10,138 nucleotides of DNA from Asterionellopsis glacialis (lineage: Eukaryota > Bacillariophyta > Plagiogrammaphyceae > Rhaphoneidales > Asterionellopsidaceae). Position numbers and translations under genes: made by a program. This document shows positions 1 through 9,125 of the stretch, one piece after another. Position 1 is the first letter of the stretch, and every line of letters begins with the position of its first letter. Under the pieces are notes generated by a model that worked only from the letters and a program-made list of their open reading frames with translations, made no database searches and was not told the DNA's origin. The stretch spans positions 23,943 through 34,080 of the forward strand of contig WKLE02000320.1 in NCBI GenBank assembly GCA_014885115.2. The letters are read 5' to 3'.

Positions 1-200
1 CCCTGGGTTCCTAGATCAATATCATCCAAGAACAACATCCAAATGAGTATGTGTAGTGACTCAGTTTCCACACTGAGAGCACCCTCTACAACAACCAGAG
101 ATCTTTTAGAGAAGAATCTTTCTCTGAACCTTTCTCTATTACAAAGAATTTTCTGGGTCCATACTCCTTCTTTGGAAGAACCATCCAGGAATGATTCTGA
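1..200 (+). pseudogene. Possible N-terminal remnant of the hAT-like element
   Basis: This stretch lies directly upstream of the recognisable transposase fragments. The first forward frame is open from the window edge to the TAA at 331 and holds Ser/Thr-rich sequence with an ATG at 43, but the more coherent reading into the element (ENATANEVELNNATNQ) is in the third frame from 201. All three frames carry protein-like pieces here and I could not decide which is ancestral. No conserved motif is visible. It could be the decayed, low-complexity N-terminus of the transposase or simply its upstream flank; the window edge hides the rest. Confidence 0.3.
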
Positions 201-406
201 CAGTTCCAGAGTAAAGCAAGAAAATTCTGCACCAAACAAGAAAATGCTACAGCCAATGAGGTTGAACTTAACAATGCAACTAATCAAAAGAACAATCAAA
301 TCCAGATATACTCCAATCAACTATGTAGATTAAAGAACAACTCAGACTCCTTCAGGAGCATTCTTCAGCACATTGGAAAGAAGCAATGCAATACTAACAA
401 GGATCT

Positions 407-630
407 TTGTTGAATAAAAGACTTGATGGGGCTTCCACTGCATTATCACCACAGATGTTGCTTGAGAATTTAGAAGTTACCATCATACTTTCTTGTGCTG
501 CCCTACTTGTTGATTATGGAGTAGATGTAGACCTGACACAACTGGCAGGATCTGTACCTTCTAAGAAGTCACTGAAGAACTTTCTTGGTGACACAGCAAC
601 AGATTCCTTATTTGCCATAGTTACTAGATT
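407..630 (+). pseudogene. Fragment: LDGASTALSPQ region of the dead transposase
   Basis: This second-frame piece encodes a compact helical segment that begins near NKRLDGASTALSPQ and runs through QMLLENLEVTIILSC, VDYGVDVDLTQLAGSVPS and LGDTATDSLFAIVTRL. It reads as the segment immediately before the catalytic core. The sense is then carried by the first frame from about 626-631 (MGEVSTKLYLIYDKS), so one base was lost or two were gained there. The remaining second-frame codons up to the TAA at 710 are out of register with the core. I recognise the family style but cannot name this sub-domain. Confidence 0.65.
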
Positions 631-1017
631 ATGGGTGAAGTTTCAACAAAACTTTATCTCATATATGACAAAAGTGCAAAAAAGGTACATACAGAACACT
701 GTGTCAAAATAATATGTTTGTACTCTAAGAATGAGAGAAGGGTCAAAACATTTAACTTGGATTTGGATGACACAGATGGAAGTAGTGAGGATTGTGCCAG
801 GGCAATCCTCCATGCACTCAAAAAGTTGTTTGGTCAACAGATAGTGGTGGTGGAGGAACTGGGGTGTCTTTATTCAGAGAACTCTTCAAGGCAGCATGTC
901 ACAAAGGAAGAAGGGGATTATGTCATTGGGTATTGTACCCTACACTGTCTACAATTAACCTTGTATACACCAAGCTCTAAAGTTCTGGGTGAGGAGGGTG
1001 GACAAAAAAAGAATGGT
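631..1017 (+). pseudogene. Fragment: catalytic-core first half (Asp, TDSGGGG, CTLH)
   Basis: The first-frame piece carries LYLIYDKS with Asp at 667-669, NLDLDDTDGSSEDCARAIL, and later YCTLHCLQL with Cys 934-936 and His 943-945. Between about 831 and 915 the sense switches to the third frame, which holds STDSGGGGTGVSLFRELFKA with Asp at 840-842. The two frame changes cancel, which suggests paired small indels rather than one long rearrangement. In hAT transposases the second catalytic Asp and a downstream Cys/His pair are conserved in this order. The piece ends at a TAA at 1018, after a Gly-rich VLGEEGGQKKNG stretch beside a run of seven A at 1003-1009, a plausible slippage site. Confidence 0.7.
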
Positions 1018-1020
1018 TAA

Positions 1021-1611
1021 TTTAAAGACACTGCTATGCAACTCATTCATGGTGTCTACAACTTACAACAGAACCATGAAAAAGATGAATGGGATTCAAT
1101 CTGGAAAGCATCTGCATTGTTGAAAGGATTGAATGTAGAAGAATTTTTGAATTTTACAGTACCTGCACCCATTTTGACTAGGTGGTGGACTATTGGTGTG
1201 TGTGCCAAATTTCTCATCAAGAACTACAGTTTATTGTTGGCCATCACACATGGTGTCATCAATAGACTGAAGTCACACCATGCTGCTAATAAAATAACAT
1301 CTGGTGCACAAGCTTTAATGATGACACCAAAAATCATAAGTGATGTACATCTCATTGCTAACCTCCAGGATTTATATCTTTTCCCTAACTTCTCATGGTT
1401 TCAAAAAGGGGATGATGCAGTGGGTGATATGCCTGGTTTCTTGAGTAGGCATGTGGCAGCAAGATACTTCATTATGCATGAAGATCTCACCAAGGCACAA
1501 GAGGAACTTGAAAAATTGGCTGAAGTCCTTTGATGTTTTGGTGTAGGACAAAGTTGTGCAACAAAAATATAAGTGCAATCTTTTCTTATGTCTGCCATTC
1601 AAACAGCTTTG
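1021..1611 (+). pseudogene. Fragment: TRWW region and helical insertion domain
   Basis: The first frame stays open from just after the TAA at 1018 to the TGA at 1531, the longest uninterrupted stretch in the window. It encodes MQLIHGVYNLQQNHE, then VPAPILTRWWTIGVCAKFL (Arg-Trp at 1180-1185), and a predominantly helical segment up to LTKAQEELEKLAEVL. The sense continues in the same frame past TGA 1531 and TAA 1570 to MSAIQTAL at about 1588-1611, and then passes to the third frame. An Arg-Trp pair after the C/H motif is a well-known hAT landmark, followed by a large helical insertion. No ATG context suggests independent translation. Confidence 0.75.
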
Positions 1612-2705
1612 AAAAACACTTTGACATTTGGATTAACAAACTGTACTTTCTTGCTCTATACTCAGAACAGCAAACTGCACAGTTATTTGCAAAGGTTTTA
1701 TTGAATCAGAGTTTGGAATGGAACCAAGAAACAACAACATATGTATCAACAGTACACAAATGTGACTTAAATTTTGGAAGATTTATGCACTTTCTGAAAA
1801 CCTGATCCAAAACTCTACAAGATGTTAGAGCATCCAATCATGTAAGACCACATCTTTCAGCTATCAAACTTATTCCAGAAGGAAAGAACATGTGGTCCAC
1901 CAGTCCAACAGAGAAGACCCCGCTTGCCTTATTTAAAATGCATCAGCACTATCTTGAGAAATATGCTACTTTTCCATCAAGTTCTCATTTACTAGCGGAA
2001 TCAAACATCAAGGATGGAAACTATTGTTCAGTGATTGGTTGTGATGAACACCTAACTTCAATGTATTCTACTGCACATTCTGGACTGTTAGAACAACTAC
2101 AATCTATTTGCCAAAAGGCACAGGAGGACTCCTATATAAGAGGAAATGCATTTGTAACAGGTGGGAAATGTGGTGAATGGAAAAGAAAAAATGTTGGTGA
2201 TGAGGAGGAACAGGAGTATGAAGAAAAAGAATACAAAAAATTTGTGACTGTACAACAAAAATCAAAGGAAGCAATCAAAATTATAATTCAACATGATACT
2301 GATATTAAGAAGTTAGTGAACTTACCATAACAAAAGGCAACAAGGGATTGTCTCAAATAGCAGGTGGTTGACAGTACTGGACAATTCAAAAAAGTATGAG
2401 TCAACTTAAAAATGGAAGATTTTAAAAACAAGTTCCAATCAACAAAGAGACCCAAAAAGTTACAGCAAAATAGACATATTGATAAAATGCCTATAGTGTT
2501 AGGTAAAGTACCCTACAGCAATTTAAGAAAAGATTGGGATATATGGAATATAAAATTGGAACAGGCATTCTAGTTTGAATCAACCAAGGGTTGTCCTTTG
2601 AAAAATGATATTCTTCCATGGCTAAAAAAACACAAACAGGATGATATACACTTCAAACACAGGTGCCCTGATGTAGACTTTGAGTACATACATCTACAAG
2701 AATGA
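1612..2705 (+). pseudogene. Fragment: C-terminal part of the dead transposase
   Basis: The third frame carries the sense for over 1 kb. It starts with KHFDIWINKLYFLALYSEQQ and continues through FAKVLLNQSLEWNQ, FKMHQHYLEKYATFPSSSH, SNIKDGNYCSVIGCDEHL, YIRGNAFVTGGKCGEWKRKN and an acidic patch DEEEQEYEEKEYKKF. After TAA 2328 the frame is still protein-like across TAG 2358, TGA 2397 and TAG 2571 (KDWDIWNIKLEQAF; LKNDILPWLKKHKQDD), and ends at TGA 2703. Keeping one frame for ~360 codons with only six interruptions is strong evidence of former coding. I did not identify a canonical hAT C-terminal dimerisation motif. Confidence 0.7.
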
Positions 2706-3349
2706 TTGTAACATATTAAAACACTTTATTTGTAGAGTTGTCATTAGATTTGTTGTTGTTCCATCTCATTATTGTTTGTACAGCATGTATTTTTGTGATT
2801 GTTTGTATCAAAGAATGATGTTGAAGTTGTTCTGTAGAATTGACAAAATCAATGGTATTGAACAATTTAACTACCAGAGTACATAGGTGATAACATATGA
2901 CATATAACTGGTACAGAAATCAAGTTCCAGAATTGATGATTCTACAGGACTTGCCCATCCTAAATCATACATTAGTTGAGGCATAGTTAGTATCAAATAA
3001 TGACAAATATTTTCTTAGAATAAGGTAAAGGATATCATAGACCCATAACAGCTCCAAAATGGACTTGTAACTGAAATTTAACAACACAAAATAGGATAGA
3101 TTTTAGTTCATTATATTGTTTTGGGTTCACACAAAAAATCAGTTCTGTCTCCTCTCCTTTGCTATCAACCATTTTTGCCCCCAAACAAATGTTATACCAC
3201 AGACAAAAAGTGGTTTAAAGAAATGAAAAGATTTTGGATTTGTATGCATCAATCAAATTTTCCATATAATTGGGTTTCTTTGTCTCATCAAGTGGTAAAA
3301 ACAGGTTTTTGGTTGGTCAAAATAACAATAGAGACATTACCACTGTAGG
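2706..3349. other. AT-rich flank, possible remnants of coding sequence
   Basis: No gene can be supported here. Some short pieces look protein-like on the + strand, for example VPELMILQDLPILNHTLVEA from about 2924 to the TAG at 2984, and SSSGKNRFLVGQNNNRD around 3285-3335, but frames change and stops of all three kinds are common. This may be the decayed 3' part of the mobile element or a second remnant. There is no CpG anywhere in it. Confidence 0.4.
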
Positions 3350-3772
3350 TTACCACACATTGTTCTCAAAAATATGATGCTATCCATATTAACAAGTGGT
3401 TATGCTGCTGCATCATCTACTGCTGTTTTAGAAATTGCTGGTATGGTATCTAAAATTGAAAGGCTATGATGACAAGGAAGAGAGCATGATCAAGCAGACT
3501 CCTACCTAAAGAATGATTGAACCAAGTTTATTAAACAAGCAGTAACCTCTCTAATCATAGACTTTGATATCTATTGCACTTATTGCTGCAAGGACTTGTC
3601 TACAACCAGAGGAAGGTCAGAACTTTGTTGTTGTTGTATGGCAGTGCTTTCAAGTTCTAGGGCAGTAGAGGAAGTATCCCCCTCTGGTTTTGAATACCTA
3701 GTCAGTCCAGAGCAAGTGGTGAGTTTTGCATGAGGAGGATGACTTGAGATGATGTTTTGTGTTCTGGAATGA
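3350..3772 (+). pseudogene. Weak decayed open tract interrupted only by TGA
   Basis: The second forward frame runs about 140 codons with stops only at TGA 3467, 3470, 3518, 3731 and 3740 before TGA 3770 and TAA 3773. It contains MMLSILTSGYAAASSTAVLE, then QGREHDQADSYLKND, then DFDIYCTYCCKDLSTTRGR. If the TGA codons are decayed CGA (Arg), the tract would be a continuous protein-like sequence. By rough estimate a tract this long lacking TAA and TAG is only mildly unlikely in DNA of this composition, and the reverse strand is also open over 3580-3813. I do not recognise the product. Confidence 0.25.
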
Positions 3773-3843
3773 TAACAAATATGTTTGATATAATATCTAA
3801 AATATATTTTCATTGATTATTGATAGATAGGGACTGTAAACAA

Positions 3844-3844
<1 letters not shown>

Positions 3845-3889
<45 letters not shown>

Positions 3890-3913
3890 GTCACACACAC
3901 ACACACACACACA
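3845..3913. repeat. (AC)n dinucleotide microsatellite, interrupted
   Basis: A perfect AC/CA run covers 3845-3887, is broken by AAAGT at about 3887-3891, and resumes as CA repeats from 3892 to 3913. The frame-independent Thr-His repeat that can be read from it is a by-product of the dinucleotide repeat and not a protein. Length variation between individuals is expected. Confidence 0.98.
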
Positions 3914-3976
3914 AAGTCACACAAAGTCACACAAAGTCACACAAACACAAAAAGTCACATGCACAAAGAGTCACAT
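3911..3976. repeat. 10-bp minisatellite, unit ACAAAGTCAC
   Basis: Three perfect copies of ACAAAGTCAC lie at 3911-3920, 3921-3930 and 3931-3940. Degenerate copies then extend through 3976 (AAAAAGTCACAT, then ACAAAGAGTCACAT). The same AAAGTCAC word also interrupts the AC run at 3888-3895, so the minisatellite appears to have grown out of the microsatellite by unit slippage. Confidence 0.95.
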
Positions 3977-5430
3977 TGAGCTATAGCAGTAGCTGTATGG
4001 GCACTTCATTTGGCAAGGTTTTGTTTATATAACATGAAATGTGAAGTGGTGTCCAAATCATGCACCTGCTGTTGTATTGATGAGTGATCCATCTTGTGTT
4101 GCAGTTGTAGTACTAGAGTAAGTGGGTGTGTTTTGAATTCTATAGCAGGGACTAAAAGTAGTCAGAATGTGTCTTAGCAAAAAGTTGTAATTGGTGATCT
4201 ATACCACAATATTAGAACAGCATATAGATATCTGAGAAAGTTTTGAGGTGGTTGTAGAGGTTACCAGTAATCACTGGAGTGCTAGGTTATTGTTTATAGA
4301 ATGGAGGCAAGTCTTTACTTTCATTAAAATGACGATGGTAGTTGACTTCATTCAGATCCATTTGTGGGGTAGTGATTGAGATTGGTGAAGTGGCAACTGG
4401 GAAATTGTGAACAATATCATTGCTTGTGAGTTTTAGACAAGGAATGTACCACACACAATTTGTAGATGACCATTATGATAGTCATATTTTGACCATATTT
4501 TGGCTCTATACAGTACATTGTTTATCTTGGTATATTTATTTCAAATCTGGAGAAGTGGATCAATTTCTGAAACAAAATCAAGTCCTGGTCCTAATGTCAA
4601 AACATGATAGTTTAAATTGTTTTGTTCTGCAAAAAAGTCACAGATGTTTTGAAATAACCAACTAGATCATCCAAAACCAAGAATGTGTAGTGCTGTCAAA
4701 GGCAATCAGTACTGACAAAATAAAGGACAATAAGGAGGAGGATCATTGCTGGAAACAAGAATATAGTAAAATGGCTAGGACTACAGTCATGTACAGCAGA
4801 AAAAACAAACAAAAAGGAAAGGAATAAAGTAAGACCACACTATGACAAGATATATGGATGAGTAAGATCATACCATTTGTGTATAAATCAAATATTTCAA
4901 AAAAAAGGATAAATTATGGTTATGCTGTATATTGAAATACACTTTGTACACTGATAAATGATTGTTAATGGAGTACTTTCTGATACAGACCCCACACACC
5001 AAGAAGAATATAAGCAACTTTGTGCTACAAACCCAAGGTTGGTGGTATTTTGACCCAAAATAAGCATTATCAAGTTTGAAAAAGTGATGTATTGCTGCTT
5101 TTTCAAGTATCTAGTAGAATAAAGTTAACATTCAAATTGATTAGAACAACAGAACAACCTACACAGTATGCTTAGTTGTCCTTACTTATATTTAACCAAA
5201 GTGGGGTGTTATAATTAAATTTTACAAATAAATAATATTAAAAAGTTTGAACTTGAACATCTGGAGACAAACATAGTTCCTAAACAAGTAAAATTGGCTT
5301 GGAATTTGGGTCCCACACCTGCAATCTCAAGCTTGAAAAAAACTGTGATTGATTGCTTGTTTTATATTTAAAGTACTTTACTGGGAGAAGCATGCTACAA
5401 TATATATATTTATTCATGGGGATGCTTTAT
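3977..5430. other. AT-rich intergenic stretch, one weak open frame
   Basis: No gene is supported. The best open tract is the first forward frame from 4420 to the TAA at 4825, broken by one TAG at 4663; it ends in a Lys-rich segment (YSRKNKQKGKE). A third-frame stretch at 4236-4365 is also open (ESFEVVVEVTSNHW). Both lengths are within reach of chance at this base composition, and neither shows a motif I know. Only one CpG (4333) occurs in the stretch. Confidence 0.4.
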
Positions 5431-6954
5431 TTATAGCATAGTTATTAATTGGTTATGTAATGATTCCATCAAATAATTAACATTGTGTACATTTGAAGCT
5501 TGGAATATACAGTAAACTTCAAGCTTGCCAAAAAGTAGTCTGCTATGTATTCTTAATGTGTAGTAACTACAAACAGTTTCAAGACTTCTAAAAATGGACT
5601 GTTGCTTGTTAATGTTGGTAGGACTGTACAGTTCAAAAAATAGAATTCTTGCTTCAGTCCCCAAAAGTTGTAATCTTAGCAACATGTAGGCAACTCTGTT
5701 TTTGATTACAAAAGAGTATCCTCAAACCATGAATAGAATAAATTGTTGGTCTTGAGGAATCAGGTATCCTAGTAGTCAGAGCTACAACCACAAAACTGAA
5801 TAAGACAATAATGCAACAATTGTTCTTTTCTACAAGATGAGAGAACATAATAAAAAATCTGAAAATATTTTAGATATAATAATGAAGTGTTATCAGTATT
5901 GCCCTTTACTCCTTTTCCACAGAAATCCTTAACTAATTCTTCACTACCCATTTATTTTTTATGAACTTTTCTTGTGGGTCTTCCAACATTCCCAAAGAAT
6001 ATTTGTCTATTAAAATTGATACTAATTGTACTAATTGATAAGTTTGATTTAAGTTGTTTAACTTTTACTACTTTTTGTTTTTTGTTTTTACACTAGTGTA
6101 TAGATCTTTCTGAGAGTTACTTTTATGTACTATCTTTTGCTCCATCAGTCAAAGATTTGATAACTTTGGTTGTGGTATCCAGGTCCAGAATTCTAGAGAA
6201 ATTCACATGATCACCAAGCCAGAAAAATATAGTTTATTGTCAATATTCCAATATTTCTTCATATGTATATCTTTTAGGAGTTTTCAGTCACAAAATCTTT
6301 TAAGCTTCCTGCAGAAGTCCCACCACCTTTTGCAGAATCCCATACCACTAGAGAAGCAGTTTGATGGAAGCCATTCTTAATTAAGACCACTGCAGTCAGG
6401 TCAAAAACAGCACCTTATATTAATGACTTACATACTAACCACTCAGCTAAAACTTCAACATAGAAAATGTTGGGAAACTCCTCCTTGAAAATTCATATTG
6501 CTATTACTACCACAGCATTATACAAGTCTGATATACAAATATCTTATATTTCAAATGCTCACCACTCAATTGTTATAGCACACCCATTGTAGGCTAAAAT
6601 AGTAAAAAGATATTTATTAATAAAGAAAGACATTAAGAAAGTTCATAAGAAAATGATGGGACATCATATGACAGCTAGATAAAATCAGTGTTGATTCAAC
6701 CTTTCCAGCCTTAACATCATATAATGCAGCATTCTTACTCTCTTTCTGCAACCCAATTATTTAAAAATATTTTTTAGTTCACTAGAACAGGTTTCCTAGT
6801 TCCCAGACTCACTCAAATTTTATTTAATTTTAGTACTAGAATGCATAGTTAGTACAGCTCAACACTCTGGGAATGCTTGCACACAACAAACCAATTATCA
6901 TCTTGTTCTTTGGTGAAGTGTTTATTGGTCTCTAAACAAAACCTGTAGTTCAAC
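5431..6954. other. AT-rich intergenic stretch, nothing recognisable
   Basis: Three short reverse-strand open frames overlap between 5431 and 5951, each in a different frame and 60-84 codons long. They share no recognisable motif and lengths of this order are expected by chance. The rest is AT-rich sequence with no CpG, homopolymer T and A tracts and a 12-bp palindrome TACACTAGTGTA at 6089-6100. I see no RNA gene or mobile element. Confidence 0.4.
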
Positions 6955-7280
6955 ATGGATGGGAAGTGTACTAAAGCAGATGTAGAGACATTCTTCATAA
7001 AATGAAACATGCAATAGAAAGATTAAGAGGAAGAAGGATGATCACTTTCGAAAAGCATATATCCAAAGAAGGAAAGCAAAAGCTCCAAGCAAACAAGTGG
7101 TGAGAGCTTTTATATTGCAATGCTCAGAACCCTGGAGCTTCAACCTTTCATAACCCTTCTTCTTGTTTGCTGATTAAGATGTTGTATCTTCTTGGAAGGA
7201 TCAGAACCAAAACCCTACTTCTGGACCTTGCAAGGAGAAGCCTCCTTGAGCCTTCTCAGAGTGTAGTACTAAACAGTACC
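6955..7280 (+). other. GC-richer, exon-like patch with overlapping open frames
   Basis: GC rises to about 45-50% in parts of 7081-7260, against roughly a third around it. An ATG at 6955 in a good context (CAACATGG) opens MDGKCTKADVETFFIK and stops at 7003. The third frame from 6975 to TAA 7281 is broken only by TGA 7101; its second half reads NAQNPGASTFHNPSSCLL and LLGRIRTKTLLLDLARRSLL. The second frame at 7001-7150 is also open and Lys/Arg-rich. The patch may be a decayed or spliced exon; frame choice is unresolved and I recognise no family. A 10-bp palindrome CCTTGCAAGG (7226-7235) and a 7-bp hairpin (7231-7237 with 7242-7248) lie in it. Confidence 0.25.
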
Positions 7281-7842
7281 TAAAGCTTGGTGCTTGCTAT
7301 TGTGCACAAGAGTACTAGGTAAAAGTTGCCTTTCTTTGCAGATGAATAGCAAATAGCATCAAGGAAAATATTGTTCTATGCTTTTTACCTGTTTAATGTC
7401 ATTCAGATACATTAATCAGAATAAGTGGGTATTAGTACAGGACTTCTGGACATGGCCAGTTCAAATAAGGATTGGAATAAGTTTCTCCTTCTGTTGTGTT
7501 CTTTCTTGTCTTTTTTTAATATCCCTGTGGTCAACAGGCCCTTGCATTAAACCTTCCTGTAGTCCTGATCAAAAAAATTTTCAAATCAAATGGCCTGGCA
7601 ATATAAATAATAAGTCACACAGTTTTGTGCAACAATCAAGTATCTGTATACCTACATATCAAGTAAATTGTGTCACACTTTCTAAGTAATTTAAGGCTCC
7701 TTTTTTCTAGATTTTCCAGATTATGGTGCTGTTTATGTCACAGAATCTTCATTTTTCTATAACCTTACATACACATCACAGCAGTCAATCATCATGGCTC
7801 TAGGTCATGTTTACTTGATAAGTATAGAAAAAATCATAATGT
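7281..7842. other. AT-rich intergenic stretch, nothing recognisable
   Basis: An open frame of 103 codons at 7378-7689 starts at a non-ATG codon and is Cys/Phe/Ser-rich with no known motif; a run of that length is borderline for chance here. No RNA gene or CpG is present. Confidence 0.35.
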
Positions 7843-7853
7843 ATTGCACTGCA

Positions 7854-7931
7854 ATAAGAACAAGGGAAAGCACTTTTTGTGTACAGGGCCTCTTTTACAC
7901 AAAAAGTGCATATGTAAAAACTTGTTCTTAT
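7854..7931. repeat. Nested perfect inverted repeat (long hairpin)
   Basis: The outer arms ATAAGAACAAG (7854-7864) and CTTGTTCTTAT (7921-7931) are perfect 11-bp reverse complements. The inner arms GCACTTTTTGTGTA (7870-7883) and TACACAAAAAGTGC (7896-7909) are perfect 14-bp reverse complements around a 12-nt loop. The internal loop is asymmetric, 5 nt on the left and 11 nt on the right. A small palindrome ATTGCACTGCAAT (7843-7855) abuts the left arm. Twenty-five paired bases in nested order are not expected by chance. It could be a foldback or MITE-type element, or a transcribed hairpin such as a small-RNA precursor. Either strand is possible. Confidence 0.85.
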
Positions 7932-8718
7932 AAATTATAAAGTTTCCATGGTAAAAGAAACAATAATGAGAGCAATTGTAACATGCTTTTGGAATATAGA
8001 GCTTTGTGATACAATAAAACTAACTTGTCACACTTATTCAGAAAATTAATAATTCTCAAATAAGGTTCCCATTTCTAATAAAATGATAATCCAACCTGGA
8101 CAACAAATACTATTTAAAACTCAAAAGTATTCTTTGTGTGTTAGAGATAGTTTCAAGAATCTGTACAAAAAGAAAATATATTGCAGACCATACAATTAAA
8201 TGGAGATGTAGAGGATGTGCATGGAACAAATGTTAGGCATACATAATATATAGATTAGTTACTTGAGAGGATATTTGTGTTCATGTGGGTAGTAGAGATA
8301 TGAGAGAACAGAAAGTAGTAGTAATGTTATAACAGGAATATATTTATCAATTATATTTTTTTCAGATTATATTGATCTGTCCCTTACCATGTGTACAAAT
8401 ATTTTTTAATTCTAATTTTCAGCACAGAATTTTTGATGTAATCTCCTACTATGTAATTTAATGATTTGAAATTGAGTCAGTGTAGTATGTTTACATTGAA
8501 TCTCTTACAATATTTTTCACCAGGGACTGCAAGATATTGTTTTGCACCCTTCTAGGTCCTACTAGTACTGTCCTTCTGTCAAATTTAGTATACTTTCAGT
8601 GTACAGTTCCCACACCCACCAATAAGAAATGATGTGTTTCTTAGGTCAAGGTTAGAATTTTCATCCTAAATAAGAAATTCCAAGCTTGAAAAATTGCATC
8701 TTTTCTTATTTTGCATAT
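7932..8718. other. AT-rich intergenic stretch, nothing recognisable
   Basis: The sequence has no CpG and no long open frame. The word AATAAGAAA occurs near 8622 and 8669, and its reverse complement near 8702, so AAATAAGAAA (8668-8677) and TTTCTTATTT (8702-8711) can pair; such AT-rich 10-bp pairs are common by chance. Confidence 0.4.
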
Positions 8719-8734
8719 TTAGGGTTAGGGTTAG
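8719..8734 (+). repeat. Short interstitial telomere-like run (TTAGGG x2.7)
   Basis: The run TTAGGGTTAGGGTTAG matches the animal-type telomere repeat for two full units and four further bases. It is too short to be a telomere and may be chance or a repair scar. It mildly fits an animal source. Confidence 0.6.
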
Positions 8735-8794
8735 AAGAAACTTCAACAAAAAATGAGGTTTATTTCTTATATGAGGAGCTAAATACCACACATT

Positions 8795-8830
8795 GAGTAC
8801 AACCTCATTGCAGAGTACAACCTCATTGCA
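8795..8830. repeat. Perfect 18-bp tandem duplication
   Basis: The unit GAGTACAACCTCATTGCA occurs twice without mismatch or spacer, at 8795-8812 and 8813-8830. Perfect identity in a non-coding stretch suggests a recent slippage or repair duplication. An assembly artefact is possible but less likely so short. Confidence 0.97.
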
Positions 8831-8980
8831 GTTGCATCATCACAACAATGACCATGTTACCAGTCATCACAGCCTCTTTTTCTTGTAATGACCATCTTTT
8901 GTTTCTCTGCAGTATCAACTTTATAACTGAATGTTATGTAGTAGCAACTCTTTCCTCACAATTTCAGTGCTAGATGAATA

Positions 8981-9011
8981 AAAATGGTACAAAAATATAT
9001 TTTTCCATTTT
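8981..9011. repeat. AT-rich hairpin without loop
   Basis: AAAATGG (8981-8987) pairs with CCATTTT (9005-9011), and between them AAAAATATATTTTT (8991-9004) is a perfect 14-bp palindrome. TAC (8988-8990) is bulged on one side only. It could be a cruciform-prone site or a decayed element end. Confidence 0.6.
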
Positions 9012-9125
9012 CTTGTTTTTTTTACGTAGCTGACTGCATTGTACAAAAATGTCTGTTGTTTTGTTTCTAATGTCCTGTCATCTTTTTTTCTTTTATTATT
9101 GTTTCTTTGCAGGAGAAAGAAGATG

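Larger units (their letters stand above)
201..2705 (+). pseudogene. Decayed hAT-like transposase coding region (frameshifted, multiple stops)
   Basis: This is a degenerate coding region for a mobile-element transposase of the RNase H-fold, hAT-superfamily-like type. Reading on the + strand, sense moves between frames: third frame 201-410, second frame ~404-630, first frame ~631-835, third frame ~831-915, first frame ~916-1610, then third frame ~1612-2705. In-frame stops are TAA 1018, TGA 1531, TAA 1570, TGA 1803, TAA 2328, TAG 2358, TGA 2397 and TAG 2571; TGA 2703 may be the original end. Landmarks in order are LDGASTALSPQ and QMLLENLE, LYLIYDKS (Asp at 667), STDSGGGGT (Asp at 840), YCTLHCLQL (Cys 934, His 943), LTRWWTIG (1174-1197) and KHFDIWINKLYFLALYSEQQ (~1617-1676). 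The second Asp, C/H pair and TRW are known hAT landmarks; placing the first Asp is inference. I did not locate the third catalytic acid. Several adjoining runs are much longer than chance predicts in DNA this AT-rich. Terminal inverted repeats and target duplications were not found. Confidence 0.8.

Noticed and set aside
3841..3976. CRISPR-like array
   Set aside because: The units are short direct slippage repeats with no unique spacers, in eukaryotic-type DNA.
3820..4032. Open frame with a long Thr-His repeat
   Set aside because: It is only the translation of the AC microsatellite and minisatellite, which is open in several frames by nature.
5431..5951. Three overlapping reverse-strand open frames
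   Set aside because: Each is in a different frame, 60-84 codons long and without motifs; dozens of codons without a stop are expected a few times by chance in this window.
7080..7171. Interleaved inverted repeats (7080-7086/7134-7140 and 7088-7097/7162-7171) resembling a pseudoknot
   Set aside because: Pairs of 7 and 10 bp at such spacing are expected about once per 10 kb by chance, and nothing else suggests a structured RNA.
7378..7689. 103-codon open frame
   Set aside because: It starts at a non-ATG codon, has no recognised motif and its length is borderline for chance at this composition.
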